Source: Dryobates pubescens
Lineage: Eukaryota > Chordata > Aves > Piciformes > Picidae
Assembly (NCBI RefSeq): GCF_014839835.1
Contig: NC_071642.1
Coordinates: 7,710,052 to 7,774,051, forward strand
Length of the DNA: 64,000 nt
Reading direction: 5' to 3'
Part shown: positions 30,400-42,800 of the stretch, in pieces
How the letters are laid out: every line of letters begins with the position of its first letter
How positions within the stretch are numbered: the stretch's first letter is position 1
Program-made: the position numbers and the translations under genes
The notes under the pieces: generated by a model
What the model was told of the DNA's origin: nothing
Database searches by the model: none
What the model saw: only the letters and a program-made list of their open reading frames with translations

Positions 30400-32025
30400 A
30401 GCTCTGCTCCATGGTGTAGTTAACACCTTGGTGATCCTGTTACAGGCTGCTCCTCTCTGACCTGTGCTGGAGTCCTCCAGGCTGTAGAATCAACACCTTG
30501 GTGGTTCTGGTCTCACAGGCTGCTTCTGACTCATGCTGGAGTCATTTACTCCATGGTGTAACACCAGCACCTTGGTCCTGTTCTCACAGGCAGCTCCTCT
30601 CTGACCTGTGCTGGAGTCCTCTACTCCATGGTGTAGCAACCCCTTGGTTCTGTTCTCACAGGCTGCCTGCACAGGAGGTCTTAGCTGACTTATGCTGAAG
30701 TTCTCTGCTCCATGGTGCAGCAACACCTTGGTGGTTCTGGTCTCACAGGCTGCTCCTCTCTGACCTGTGCTGCAGTCCTCTTCTCCATGGTGTAGAATCA
30801 CACCTTGGGGATTCTGGTCTCAGAGGCTGCTCCTCTCTGACCTGTGCTGCAGTCCTCTTCTCCATAGTGTAGAATCACACCTTGGGGATTCTGGTCTCAG
30901 TCATGCTGGGGTCCTTTACTCCATGGTGTAACACCAACACCTTGGAGGTCCTGTTCTTATGGGCTACATCATCAACTACTCCTGCCTCTTGCTGAAGCCC
31001 TTTACTCCATGGTGTAACACCAACACCTTGGTGCCTCTGGCCTCACAGGCTGCCTGCACAGCTCCTGCCTTATGCTGAAGTCCTTTATTCCATGGTGTAG
31101 CAACACCTGGGTGGTCCTGCTGCCATGGGCAACCTCCACTCCTCCTGCCTTATGCTGAAGCCTTTTACTCCATGGTGTAACACCAACACCTTGTTGGTCC
31201 TGCTCTCACAGGCTCTCATGCTGAAATTCTCTGCTCCATGGCATAGCAGCAACACCTTGGTGGCTCTGCTCTCACAGGCAGCTCCTGTCTGGCCTGTGCT
31301 GATGTTCTCTGCTCCATGGCATAGCAGCAACACCTTGGTGGCTCTGCTCTCACAGGCAGCTCCTGTCTGACCTGTGCTGATGTCCTCTGCCCCATGGTGT
31401 AGGATCAACACCTTGGTGGCTCTGCTCTCACAGGCAGCTCCTGTCTGGCCTGTGCTGATGTTCTCTGCCCCATGGTGTAGGATCAACACCTTGGTGGCTC
31501 TGCTCTCACAGGCAGCTCCTGTCTGACCTGTGCTGATGTCCTCTGCCCCATGGTGTAGGATCAACACCTTGGTGGCTCTGCTCTCACAGGCAGCTCCTGT
31601 CTGGCCTGTGCTGAAGTCCTCTGCCCCATGGTGTAGGATCAACACCTTGGTGGCTCTGCTCTCACAGGCAGCTCCTGTCTGGCCTGTGCTGAAGTCCTCT
31701 GCTCCATAGTGTAGGACACCTTGGTGCCTCTGTTCTCATAGGCTGCCTGCAGTGCTCCTGCCTCATGCTGAAATCCTTTACTCCATGATGTAGGAACAAC
31801 ACCTTGGTGCCTCTGTTCTCACAGGCAGCTCCTCTCTGCCTCATGCTGAAGTCCTTCACTCCATGGTGTGGAATCAACACCTTGGTGGTCCTGCTCTCAT
31901 GGGCTACCTCCCCTCCTCCTGCCTCATGCTGAAGTCCTCTGCTCCCTAGTGTAGGACACCTTGGTGGCTCTGTTCTCCCAGGCTGCCTGCCCTGCTCCAT
32001 GCTGCAGTCCTCTGCTCCATGCTGG
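30400..32025 (+). repeat. 78-bp tandem array, about 20 copies, in MTHFD2 3' UTR
   Basis: Unit built on ACACCTTGGTGGCTCTGCTC, TCACAGGCAGCTCCTGTCTG and CTCTGCTCCATGGTGTAG. Copies at 31406, 31484, 31562 and 31640 are exactly 78 bp apart and nearly identical; outer copies vary in length and sequence. Because 78 is a multiple of three, long open frames appear on both strands. Confidence 0.92.
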
Positions 32026-32339
32026 ATGCTTGGTTTGAGTTAAGCTCCTGTAGAAGTTTATTTGACTTGAAAAAAAGCAAAGCTCTGTTGTCAGCCTCTG
32101 CAGGGCCCTGGGCAGCAGCAGCAGCAGCAGCTCTCTTGGGCCATGTTCTGGTGTGCAGCTGAGTTGGGGTTTTGTGGGGGTGTGTGTGTGTGTGGTTTGG
32201 GTTTTGTTTGTGCCCTTTGGGTGATTGCTTTGGGGTTTGGTGTTTTTTTAAAGCCTTTTTTTTTTTACTAACCAAAGAAAAGTGGGGTGGGGGCTGCTGG
32301 GCTCTCTGCTGGGCACACAGGAAGGTTCCTGGGCTGTAG

Positions 32340-32345
32340 AATAAA
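32340..32345 (+). terminator. MTHFD2: MTHFD2 polyadenylation signal (proximal)
   Basis: AATAAA in GTAGAATAAAAGTC, with a second AATAAA 39 bp downstream at 32379-32384. Confidence 0.7.
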
Positions 32346-32378
32346 AGTCTGGATGTACTTAGGGGATGGTGCAGGATG

Positions 32379-32384
32379 AATAAA
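32379..32384 (+). terminator. MTHFD2: MTHFD2 polyadenylation signal (distal)
   Basis: AATAAA followed by GTCTCC/TTTTTC-type sequence within 50 bp. Confidence 0.6.
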
Positions 32385-32914
32385 GAGAAGAAAAAGCTTT
32401 GCTTGTCTCCTGGAATTCTTCCCAAGCAGGTTTTTCATGGCCCTCCCCTCCCCAGAGAAGGAGCAGGAGTTTCTTAGAGCATTTGTGCTGTGGGCTCCTC
32501 CAGAGCAGGGTTGGCTCTGGTTTGCTCCTTTGAGTTCAGCTCAGCCCCAGGTGCTGCAGCAGCATCCACAGCTCAGCGTGGAAGTGAGCAGAACTCTTCC
32601 TTTCATGCCTGGACAAAACCCTGTTCAGCTTGCTGCCTCCTCATTGCCACCCAGCAGCCTGGCCTTGATCCTCTCATGAGTGTTTGCAAGCTCTCATTAG
32701 CCACTGATGGCCTCAAAGGTCTCTGCCAAGCAGAACACTTCTCTGGTGCTCTGCCCATTCACCTTACCTGGAGCTGTGATGCCTCAGAGGATGGGCAAAG
32801 CCTTCACCCATGGCATTGTTGGTGGGCAGCAAAGCAGGCCTGGGACTCCCTCCTCTTCATCCAGTTCCCTGGGAAGGCTGAGCCCAGTTCCCTGAGAGCA
32901 GGGAAGGTTGGTTG

Positions 32915-33040
32915 TGATGCTGGAGGTGTTCAAGGCCTTGAGCAACCCGGGCTGGTGGGAGGTGTCCCTGCCCATGGCAGGGGCTTGGCTCTGGCTGAGC
33001 TTGAAGGTCCCTTCCAGCCCCATTCCATGACTCCATGAAC
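32915..33040 (+). mobile_element. CR1 LINE 3' end fragment
   Basis: Plus-strand 3' end (GGAGGTGTTCAAGGCCTTGA to CCAGCCCCATTCCATGACTC) between the MTHFD2 and SLC4A5 3' ends. Confidence 0.85.
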
Positions 33041-33176
33041 TCCCCTTTGCTCCTGGCTGGCCTGGAGGGGAAGAGTGCTCCCAAAGCCACCACCCCCAGA
33101 GGCAGGGAAGCTGAGGCTTGAGGACTCTGCCCCCCCAGAAACACACTGAGAGAGCTGCAAGTCCAATGAAACCAGG

Positions 33177-33182
33177 TTTATT
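33177..33182 (-). terminator. SLC4A5: possible SLC4A5 polyadenylation signal
   Basis: TTTATT on the plus strand (AATAAA on minus), about 3.5 kb after the last SLC4A5 coding exon. No other gene intervenes, so a long SLC4A5 3' UTR ending here is plausible but not shown. Confidence 0.4.
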
Positions 33183-33899
33183 TTGGGTTGTTGTCACTTG
33201 ATAAATACAAAACAGCTGAGGGGGTGCTGGGCTGGGAGGGGGCAAGGCTGAGGCTCTTCACTGTTGCCAGGTACAAAAAGTAGAAACCTTGTGTGAACCT
33301 TGCCAAAAAAAAACCACCCCAGAGAAGGAGGGACACAGCTCAGTCCAAAGCCCAAACCCCAGCTGGGTGCTCAAGTGGCTTCAGCTCTGCCCCAGGAACC
33401 ACCTCCCAGAGTCCCCAGAGTGGGGGTGAGGGGTGGGGAGGGAGCAGAGCTGATGCAGTGGATAAAAACAACTTCACCTGTGGGGGTTAAACTCCTCCTG
33501 GCTTCAGCTACCACGCAGGAGGTTGGTACAAAAGTGCCACAAAAGGAATTGGAGTTGCCAAGAGCTTAACAGTGAGGGCAGGAGGTAACCTGTGGGGCTT
33601 CTCTCACCACCTTTTTTCCACCCCCCCCCCCTTCACTCCCCTCCCCCAGGAGGGGGTACCTGAACCAGAAGAAGAGAAAAGAATTCACTATAGATAGGAA
33701 GTTGCCCTCAGGTCTCCCCCAGACTCAGCTCTTTGCAGAGGGCTGGGGTCTGTCCCACACCCAGGGGCACAGCAGTTGCAATATTGAGCTGCTCCCCCCA
33801 GAGCACCACCCCAGCAATGCAGCTGGGAGCAACAGCAAGAAGGTTGTTTCTGCTCCAGGGAAGGCTTGGCAGGGGCTCTGGAAAGGGCTGGAAAGCAAT

Positions 33900-34870
33900 A
33901 GGAGCACAGAATTATCCAGGCTGGAAAAGACCTCTGAGGTCATCAAGTCCCAGCCCAGGAGCTGACCCCAGCACAGCAGCTGCACCCTGCCACCAAGGGC
34001 CACATCCAAGCTCTTCTGAAACACCTCCAGGGGTGGTGACTGCCATGGGGACTCCAGCACCTCCCTGGGCACTCGTTCCCAGGGCCTAATGCCCCTTTCT
34101 GTCAGGAAGGGCTTCCCAGTATCCAACCCAACCCTCCCCTGGCACAGCTTCAGGCCATGCCCTCTCATCCTGGCACAAGCTGCCTGGGAGCAGAGCCTGA
34201 CCCCCAGCTGGCTACAGCTTCCTTGGAGGGAGTTGTAGAGAGTGCTAAGGTCCCCTCCAAGTCTCCTCTTCTCCAGGCTGAACACCCCCAGCTCCCTCAG
34301 CCTCTCCTCATCAGACTCCCCCTCCAGCCCCCTCCCCACTCTGCTTGCTCTCCTCTGGACCTGCTGCAGCACCTCAAGATCCTTCCAGCAGTGAGGGCCC
34401 AGAGCTGCACACAGTGCTCCAGGGGAGACCTCACCAGTGCCAGCACAGGGCAGAACTCCATCCCTGCTCCTGCTGGCCACACTGCTGCTGAGCCAGGCCA
34501 GGATGCCCTTGGGCTTCTGTGCCCCCTGGGCACACTGCTGGCTCCTGTGCAGCTGCTGTCCCCCAGCACTGCCAGGTCCCTCCCTGCCAGCTGCTCTCCA
34601 GCCACTCATCCCCAGGCTGTAGCCTGCATGGGGTTGTTGTGGCCAAAGTGCAGGAGCCTGCCCTTGGCCTTGTTGAATCTCATCCCATTGGCCCCAGCCT
34701 GGCCAGGTCCCTCTGCAGCATCCTCCTACCCTCCAGGAGCTCCACCCTGCCTCCCAACTTGGTGTCCTCTGCAGATTCACTAAGGGTTGCCTCAGTCTCC
34801 TCATCCAGGTCATCCATAAAGATGTGGTCTAGAGCTGGGCCCAGTACTGATCCCTGGGGCATCATCCAGC
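33900..34870 (-). mobile_element. CR1 LINE 3' fragment, about 970 bp (longest in window)
   Basis: Begins at the 3' terminus (GCACAGAATTATCCAGGCTG) and continues through the 3' UTR into ORF2 C-terminal coding sequence, visible on the minus strand as [20 protein letters not shown] and FNKAKG-type text. It is 5'-truncated like all copies here. Confidence 0.93.
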
Positions 34871-35704
34871 TAGAAGAAAGGAGTCAGGGGGATGGATTTG
34901 TGAAGGCTCCTTCAGCCCAGTGTTTCTGAACCACATCTGGACTGGGCCCATGAGGGGAAATACTCCTTTGAAAGCCTCCTCACCCCTCCCTGGTGCTGCT
35001 GGAAAGAGAAGGTGGTGAGAGCTGGGCAGAGGCACAGCCAGCAGGGTGCCCATGGTGGCTGCCAGCCTGCTCCTGTCCTGTCCTTTCCCAGTGGGTGGGA
35101 AGGGCCCTTCGTGGAGCTGCAATGCCAAGAGACCAAGCCAGGAGCTGGTCTGAAATGTCCACAGAGCTGAAATGCCTACAGAGACCAAGGCAGGAGCTGC
35201 TGGAAAGCCCCAAAGCAGGGGGTGGGTGGGGGGTGGGGGTCGGTCCTGCTCTCCCCTTGCCAATAACCAGAGGCAGAAGCTGGAGCCGGTGCCAGCCCTG
35301 GTGCCAATCCCCCGTGCTAAAGCTGGGCAGGCCCAGCAGGACCTCCCAGTGAGAGGACACCTTGGGCACCTCCTGCTCCTGTGTGGAGGGAGAGCTGTGG
35401 TGAGGGGGTGGGGATGGGCAGCCCAAGGGCTCTGTTCCTGTTCCCCGGCAGCAGCTGTGTCCTGCTGCCTGCTGGGACCATCCCCAGTTCCCTGTGGAGC
35501 CCAAGCTCCATTCCCTGCTGTCCTGCTGCACTCCTGCTGGTGCCCTTCCACCCAGAGCCGCTGGTCCTCCTTCCCTTCCTGGCCTGTGGCTTCAGGCCAC
35601 CAGCTCCTTTCCAGCCTGGGCATCCCTCCTCACCCCCTTGGACACATCCACCCCGGGCTGAGCCAAGCTGGGGGTCCCTGCAGGGCCAGCTGCTCCCTCC
35701 TGCA

Positions 35705-36266
35705 GCGCTGCTGCCATGCCTGGGATGCTGCAGGGAGGGATCCCCACTGCTGTCAGCTCGGGCTGGGCTCCTCCTGCCAGCCTGATGCACCACCCCCTTC
35801 ACAAACCAAACCTGCAGCCCTGCTGCCATGCCTGGGATGCTGCAAGGAGGGATCCCCACTGCTGTCAGCTCAGGCTGGGCTCCTCCTGCCAGCCTGATGC
35901 ACCATCCCCTTCACAAACCAAACCTACAGCCCTGCTGCCATGCCTGGGATGCTGCAGGGAGGGATCCCCACTGCTGTCAGCTCGGGCTGGGCTCCTCCTG
36001 GCAGCTTGATGCACCATCCCCTTCACAAACCAAACCTGCAGCCCTGCTGCCATGCCTGGGATGCTGCAGGGAGGGATCCCCACTGCTGTCAGCTCAGGCT
36101 GGGCTCCTCCTGGCAGCTTGATGCACCATCCCCTTCACAAACCAAACCTGCAGCCCTGCTGCCATGCCTGGGATGCTGCAAGGAGGGATCCCCACTGCTG
36201 TCAGCTCGGGCTGGGCTCCTCCTGCCAGCCTGATGCACCATCCCCTTCACAAACCAAACCTTCCCC
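35705..36266. repeat. 112-bp tandem repeat, five copies
   Basis: Units starting near 35716, 35828, 35940, 36052 and 36164 are each 112 bp and differ at only a few positions (CAAGGAGG/CAGGGAGG, GCCAGCCTG/GGCAGCTTG). The low divergence implies recent expansion or gene conversion. Confidence 0.95.
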
Positions 36267-36724
36267 AAGAGCCACATTGTGATGTCAGGGGTTGAGGGGC
36301 AGGGTTGTGCCCTTCCCCTTCCTCCTCAGCCGCACAAACCTCCTCCTCCCCACCCCACCACCCCTCCCTGGCCGACAACCTCCTTCCCCATCACCCCATC
36401 CTAGCTGCTCCCACACCCCCAACCAGCTTCTCCAACTCAGCAACAACTCCAGGAGGGGGGCAAGAGGAGGCCAAATGGCAACTTCTCAGCCCTGTTTCCA
36501 CCTGCTGCTGGTGACCTCCTTCACCAGGCAGGGAGGGAGAAAATTCCCCAGGGCTAAAAACCAGAAACCCACTACCGGAGCCAGGTCCCCCCCGGGGCCA
36601 CCCAGGCGTCCTCCAGCTCACGTGGCAGAAGCAGAAGCAGCCCAAGTTGCTTTCTCTACATCTCTCTGAATGTGGCAATATCAACATATATATAGAAAAG
36701 GCAAGAGGGAAGGTGGCCCAGGGG

Positions 36725-36808
36725 CTAGAGGGTGGTCTCACTGCCCATGTCCCGAGGGGGCTTCTCGGTGTCGGTGTCCTCATAGTCCGACTCCATCTCG
36801 ATCTTCAC
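36725..36808 (-). CDS. SLC4A5: SLC4A5 alternative last exon with PDZ ligand ETTL
   Basis: After CGTGCCCCAG it reads [20 protein letters not shown] then MGSETTL and TAG (36725-36727). It is in frame only if exon 38917-39078 is joined directly to it (both phase 0), skipping the two exons that carry the usual tail. The acidic stretch and the type I PDZ motif resemble the PDZ-binding alternative tail known for NBCe1-C. Coding use is inferred from the clean frame, the acceptor and the motif. Confidence 0.75.
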   Translation of the reverse strand: MKIEMESDYEDTDTEKPPRDMGSETTL

Positions 36809-39800
36809 CTGGGGCACGGTGCAGAGAGGGTTTCTGGAGTAGTTGAACGCAGGAGAGGATGGGCAGGAAATCTTCAGGTGAAGTGTGATGCTGAGGGGAA
36901 GAGAGAGGGGGGTGAGAGTCAGGGCATGGGGTGAGCCTCGGGGTATGGGGTGAGCCTCGGGGCATGGGGCGAGCCTCGGGGCATGGGGCGAGAGTCAGCA
37001 CATGGCGTGAGCCTTGGGGCATAGGATCATAGAATCAACCAAGTTGGAAAAGACCTCAGAGATCATCAACATGGGGGTGAGGAAGGGGATGAGGATGAGG
37101 ATGGGGCTGGGGGTGAGGATGGGGATGGGGATGGGGGTGAGGATGAGGGTGGGGATGAGGATGAGGATGGGGATGGGGGATGGGGATGGGGATGGGGATG
37201 GGGATGGGGGATGGGGATGGGCGTGAGGATGGGGATGGGGGATGGGGGATGGGGATGGGGGATGGGGATGGGGGTGAGGATGGGGGTGAGGATGGGGATG
37301 GGGGTGAGGATGGGGGTGAGGATGAGGATGGGGATGGGGGTGAGGATGGGGGTGAGGATGAGGATGGGGATGGGGATGGGGGTGAGGATGGGGATGGGGA
37401 TGGGGATGGGGGTGAGGATGGGGATGGGGATGGGGGTGAGGATGGGGGTGAGGATGAGGATGGGGATGGGGGTGAGGATGGGGATGGGGATGAGGATGGG
37501 GATGAGGATGGGGATGAGGAAGGGGATGAGGAAGGGGATGGGGATGGGGATGGGGATGAAGAGCCCACTGCAGGGCCCTTTACCTGCGATCCATGTCTGA
37601 GCCATTCGGGGAGGAATCAGAACGCAAAGCTCCAGGTGGAGGACCTCTTTCCTGGGGGGACATGGAGGTGAAACACTTCCCAAGGGAGGAAGGAGCCCCC
37701 TCCCCCCCCCAGAAGAAAACCCTCCAAACCCCACTCAAGCCCTCCTACAACCACTGCATCCAGCATCCTCCTTGCTGGTGGGAGGAGGAGCAGAGCTGCT
37801 TTTGGGGGGGTGATTAGAGCAAGAGAAAAGCTCCAGCGGCCCCTGGGAGCAGCAACCTGAGGACAAAGGCAACGACTTACTGAGTTAGAGCTTGCTGGTG
37901 GCACCATGCAGCCTGGGGCTGAGCTGGAAGAAACTCACCCCAGGCTCTTCTGCCTCATGATTTGGGGTTTGTTTAGGGGGGGAGGGGAGGAGCATGGCTG
38001 GCTCTGCACCAGCTCACATCTGATGTTTTGCACAGAAGCCAATCTGCTCCTGGGATAACCACAACCTCTGCACCCCAGGATTTAGTTATGGCTTTTCTGG
38101 GGAGGGGGGGAGGAAGGACTCCAAACCTGCCCAGATATTGCTCTGCTCCAATCCCCATCAGTGTTTGGCTCAAGGTGAGGAGCCCCCAGGTGGCTTCCAG
38201 CCCCCCAGCAGGGAGCAGCCACCCCCTCCTCCCTGCTGAGGCGGGATGGATCCAGGCTGGCTCTCGGCGGCGGGGTTAGTGCTGCAGGAAGGGAGGGGTT
38301 AGGAAGCAGCTGGGAATGCAGCTGAGGAGCAGCTCCTGAGCTCTTTACTTACGGCTGAGGCAATGGGGGCCCCCGTTTCGGGGCTGCGCTGGCAGGGGCT
38401 CCATGGGGATCTTAATGACTGAGGGAGGTGGGAACTGGGGAAGAAAGTGGGGGGAAATGTGGTGAAGGCAACGCCTGGGTGGGCTCTGAGACCACCTGGA
38501 GCACCCAAACACACCCAAAACCTCCAGAGGTGGGTGCACAAAGAAGAGGAGGAGGCTCTTTGCCTTCCTCTCCTCAACCCTTCTTGCCCAGGGGGGTGCA
38601 GGCTTGCTGATGCTTCGTCACCCTGCAGTGGGAGCTGAGCCCTCAGCCATGGGATTTTGGCTCCTTTTTTGTTGTCCCCTTAAGGAGTTCATTTTGGCCA
38701 CACTTTTCCAGCTTTCAGGACACTCTGAGCATCCCCTGGAGCCTCCAGCCAGCCCCTTGGTCATCCTGTCCTACACAGGCAGGGAAACACTTCCAGCAAT
38801 CCAAGACCTTCACCCCAAACCCACCAACCTGGAGGTCTGGGTGGGACTTTTCCCTCCCTAGCTGGTCCAAGCTGCCCCTGCTGTCCGTGGGAGACCCCCC
38901 CCAGCCCCTCACCCACCTCCTCATCACTGCTGCTGTCTCCTTTGTTGCCTTTCTTCTTCTTCTTTTTGTCATCCTCCTTCTTCTTCTCTTTCTCAGGGAT
39001 GATGTTGTCAATCCAGGCCAGGTCATGTTGGGAGAAGACAAAATCCAGCAACCTCCTCACCAGGATCAGGGCTAAAATCTGAGAGGGTTAGAAAGGGCTC
39101 AGCAGGAGCTGCAGGACCATTTCTCACCCCAAGAGTTGGGAACCACCACAGGACCAAGCTGAAACATCCTGAGAACTCCAAAACTCCTCTACAGGAGGCT
39201 GCAAGGGATGGTCACAGAATCATCAGAGAGGCACAGAATCACCCAGGTTGGAAAAGACCTCAGAGATCATCAAGTCCAACCCATCACCTAGCCCCTAACA
39301 CCTCCTGACAGCCAAAACATGGCTCCAAGGGCCACATCCAATCCCTTCTTGAACACCTCCAGGGCTGGGGACTCCACCACCTCCCTGGGCAGCACAGCCC
39401 AGTGGTCAATTCCTCCTCCTGGGAAGAACTTTCTCCTCACCTTCAGCCTAAACCTCTCTTGGCACAGCTTGAGACTGTGTCCTCTTGTTCTGGTGCTGGG
39501 TGCCTGGGAGAAGAGACCAACCCCCACCTGGCTACAACCTCCCTTCAGGGAGTTGGAGAGAGCAAGGTCTCCCCTGAGCCTCCTCTTCTGCAGGCTAAGC
39601 AACCCCAGCTCCCTCAGCCTCTCCTCACAGGGCTGTGCTCCAGACCCCTCCCCAGCCTTGTGCCCCAGACCCCTCCCCAGCTTTGTTGCCCTTCTCTGGA
39701 CACCTTCAAGTCTCTCAATGTTCTTCTGGAACTGAGGAGCCCAGAACTGGACACAGGACTCCAGGTGTGGCCTCAGCAGTGCTGAGCACAGGGCACAAGG

Positions 39801-42800
39801 ACTTCCCTGCTCCTGCTGGCCACACTGCTGCTGATGCAGGCCAGGATGCCATTGGCCTTCCTGGCCACCTGGGCACACTGCTGGCTCATGCTCAGCTGCT
39901 GCCAACCAGTACCCCCAGGTCCCTCTCTGTTTGGGAGCTCTCAGCCACTCTGTCCCCAGCCTGTAGCACTGCCTGGGGTTTCTGTGGCCAAAGTGCAGCA
40001 CCTGGCACTTGGACTTGTTCAGTGCCAGACTCAACCAAGTTGGAAGAGACCTCCAAGGTCATCAAGCCCCAACCGATCACCCAGCCCTAACGAAGCAACC
40101 AGGCCATGGCACTAAGTGCCTCATCCAGGCTCTTCTTCACCACCTCCAGGTCCTACCATGACAGGGAAGATGATGGCAGCCACTGTGGATTTGAGGATCC
40201 AGAGCACAGCCAGGCAGATGATCTGCACCAGGGTGAAGAGGTGGATGCGGCGCAGGGGCACGTGCCGGAGGAAGACGTAGTCGGGTTGGTGCTTGGCTGG
40301 CATGAGGAAGAGCTTGCAGCGGTCCCAAAACTGTGGTGGGATGAAGGCTGCTGTTAGCCCTCGGCCCCAGCCCCTGGCTGCCCAGAGGAAGCCTCTTTTG
40401 AGTCCCCAGCATGGGAAGTTTAGGGGTTTTGGATGCTTCCCGAAGGGTTTTGGACGTCTGCTGCTCCACACAGATAGAAATCATGGAAGCATGGAATGGT
40501 TTGGGGTGGAAAAGAGCTTCCAGGTCATCCATCCCAACCATTCCCTGACTCTGCCAAGGCTGGGGCTAAGCCATGGCCCTCAGCACCACAGCTCTGTGGC
40601 TTTGAAACACCTCCAGGGATGGGGATTCAATCACCTCCCCAGGCAGCCTGGGCCAGGCTTTGAGAACCCTCCCAGTGACGAAGTTTCTTCTGATGTCCAA
40701 CCTAAACCTCCCCTGGGGCAACCTGAGGCCATTTCCTCTTGTCCTATCCCTTGTTCCTTGGCAGAAGAGCCCAACCTCCACCTGGCTCCAACCTCCTTTC
40801 AGGGAGCTGTAGAGAGCAATGAGGTCTCCCCCCTCAGCCTCCTCTGCTCCAGGCTGAACACCCCCAGCTCCCTCAGCTGCTCCTCCCCAGCCCTCTTCTC
40901 CAGACCCTTCCCCACCTTCCTTGCCCTTCTTTGGTCCTGCTCCATCCCTCCAAGTCCTCCTGGCAGTCAGGAGCCCAACCCTGAGCCCAGCCCTCAAGCT
41001 GTGGCCTCCCCAGTGCCCAGCCCAGGGGCACCATCCCTGCCCTGCTCCTGCTGCCCACACCCTTGCTGCTCCAGGCCCTATAGGATGCATGCAGATTTTG
41101 GGGTTAAAGATCCTGTTTTTTGCTCTGGTGTAGGAGCCTTTTGTGGCCATTAAGGAGGAAGAGGAGGAGGAAGAGCAGCACTTACCTGGATGCCGTTGAG
41201 GGAGGCGACACCCATGTAGAGGAAGACTCCGTAGAGCACCGGCATGGGGATGTACTGCGAGAGGGGAGACCATGGTGGGTGCCCCAAAGGAGGGTGACAG
41301 CCATGGGCACCAACACTGGGCACCAAGCCTGGGGGCAGGGCAACCCAGGTGTTCCTCCCCACCAGGTCTCCAAACCCCTTCAGGGCTGGGGGAACAGGGG
41401 GGGGTCACAGGATCACAGCTCCCAGGAGCTCAGGGCTTGGAAGGGACCTCCAAAGATCTCCCAGCCCCAGCCCCCTGCCAGAGCAGGAGCAGAGAACCCA
41501 GCCCAGGGCACACAGGAACACATCCAGACAGGGCTGCAAAGGCTCCACACAAGGAGACTCCACAACCTCTCTGGGCAGCCTGCTCCAGGCCTCTGGCAGC
41601 CTCCCAGGGCAGAAGTTCCTCCTCCTGCTGAGCTGCAACCTCCTGTGCTGCACTTTCCATCCCTTGCCCCTTGGCCTGTCCCAGGGTGCAGCTGAGCAGA
41701 GCCTGTCCCCTCCCTCCTGCCCCCCAGCCCTCAGCTCTTGAGAGCCATTGAGCAGATCCCTCTCAGCCTTCTCTCCACACTCAGCACCCCCAGGGCTCTC
41801 AGCCTCTCCTCCCCAGGCAGTGCTGCAGTCCCTTCAGCAGCCTTGGAGCCCTCCATGGGACTCTCTCCAGCAGCTCCCTGGATGCAATATTCCTTCACAA
41901 CCTCCCTGGGGTTTTACCTTCAGGATGGGGGCCAGGAAGACGGAGATGCCAGTCAGCACGAAGACGATGATGCCAGTCACCCTCTGCTCCCTGGGACGTG
42001 GAGAGAAGCAGGATGAGGCCACGCTTGGCCAGGCCTGGCTGAGCCTCCCAGCCCCTGAGCCCCTTCCTCACCTGACCCCCAGGAACTGGGGCTGCTCCCC
42101 CGGGGCGCTGGTCTCGGTCTCCATCTTCAGGCTGTCGATGTGGGCGATGGAGATGACTGTGGCTGCCACGTACCAGGGCAGCCCCATGAAGGAGCAGACA
42201 GCCATGAGGATGCCCACCCAGAACAGGTCCAGGTGGTAGCCTGCTGCTTTCTGCAACACAGCACCCGGCAGGCTCTTGGCCAGGAGGCACCACAGCACCT
42301 GCAGCTGCTCCTACGCTCAGCCCAGAGCCCACAGTGAAGAGGAGTTTCTCTTGGGGGATCCCCAGCAACACCCCTGATGGCACCCCCCTGGTGCACCCCA
42401 CAGTGCTGAGGGGCACTCAGCATCCCCCTGCATCCCCTTCGTGCACCCCACACAGCCACACTGTACCCTGCATCACCCCACACCACCCCAATGCACCTCA
42501 CATGGCTGCACTGCCCCCTGCATCACCCCAATGCACCCCACATGGCCACACTGCACCCTGCATCACCCCACACCACCCCAATGCACCTCACATGGCTGCA
42601 CTGCACCCTGCATCACCCCACACCACCCCAATGCACCTCACATGGCTGCACTGCCCCCTGCATCACCCCACACCACCCCAATGCACCTCACATGGCTGCA
42701 CTGCCCCCTGCATCACCCCAATGCACCCCACATGGCCACACTGCACCCTGCATCACCCCACACCACCCCAATGCACCTCACATGGCTGCACTGCCCCCTG

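Larger units (their letters stand above)
30074..32400 (+). other. MTHFD2: MTHFD2 3' UTR
   Basis: Runs from the stop codon to AATAAA at 32340-32345 and 32379-32384. About 1.6 kb of it is the 78-bp tandem array. A (CAG)n stretch (about 32113-32130) and GT-rich sequence precede the poly(A) signals. Confidence 0.65.
33183..36724 (-). other. SLC4A5: probable SLC4A5 3' UTR region
   Basis: Non-coding sequence between the alternative last exon and the candidate AATAAA. It contains a long CR1 copy and the 112-bp tandem repeat; 33300-33890 and 34875-35700 look unique without an exon. Confidence 0.4.

Noticed and set aside
31085-31645. 186-codon minus-strand repeat protein
   Set aside because: It lies in the 78-bp array of the MTHFD2 3' UTR; 78 is a multiple of three.
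33725-34813. 362-codon minus-strand open frame with reverse-transcriptase-like start
   Set aside because: It is CR1 ORF2 C-terminal sequence running through the CR1 3' UTR into unrelated DNA, a LINE fragment and not a host gene.
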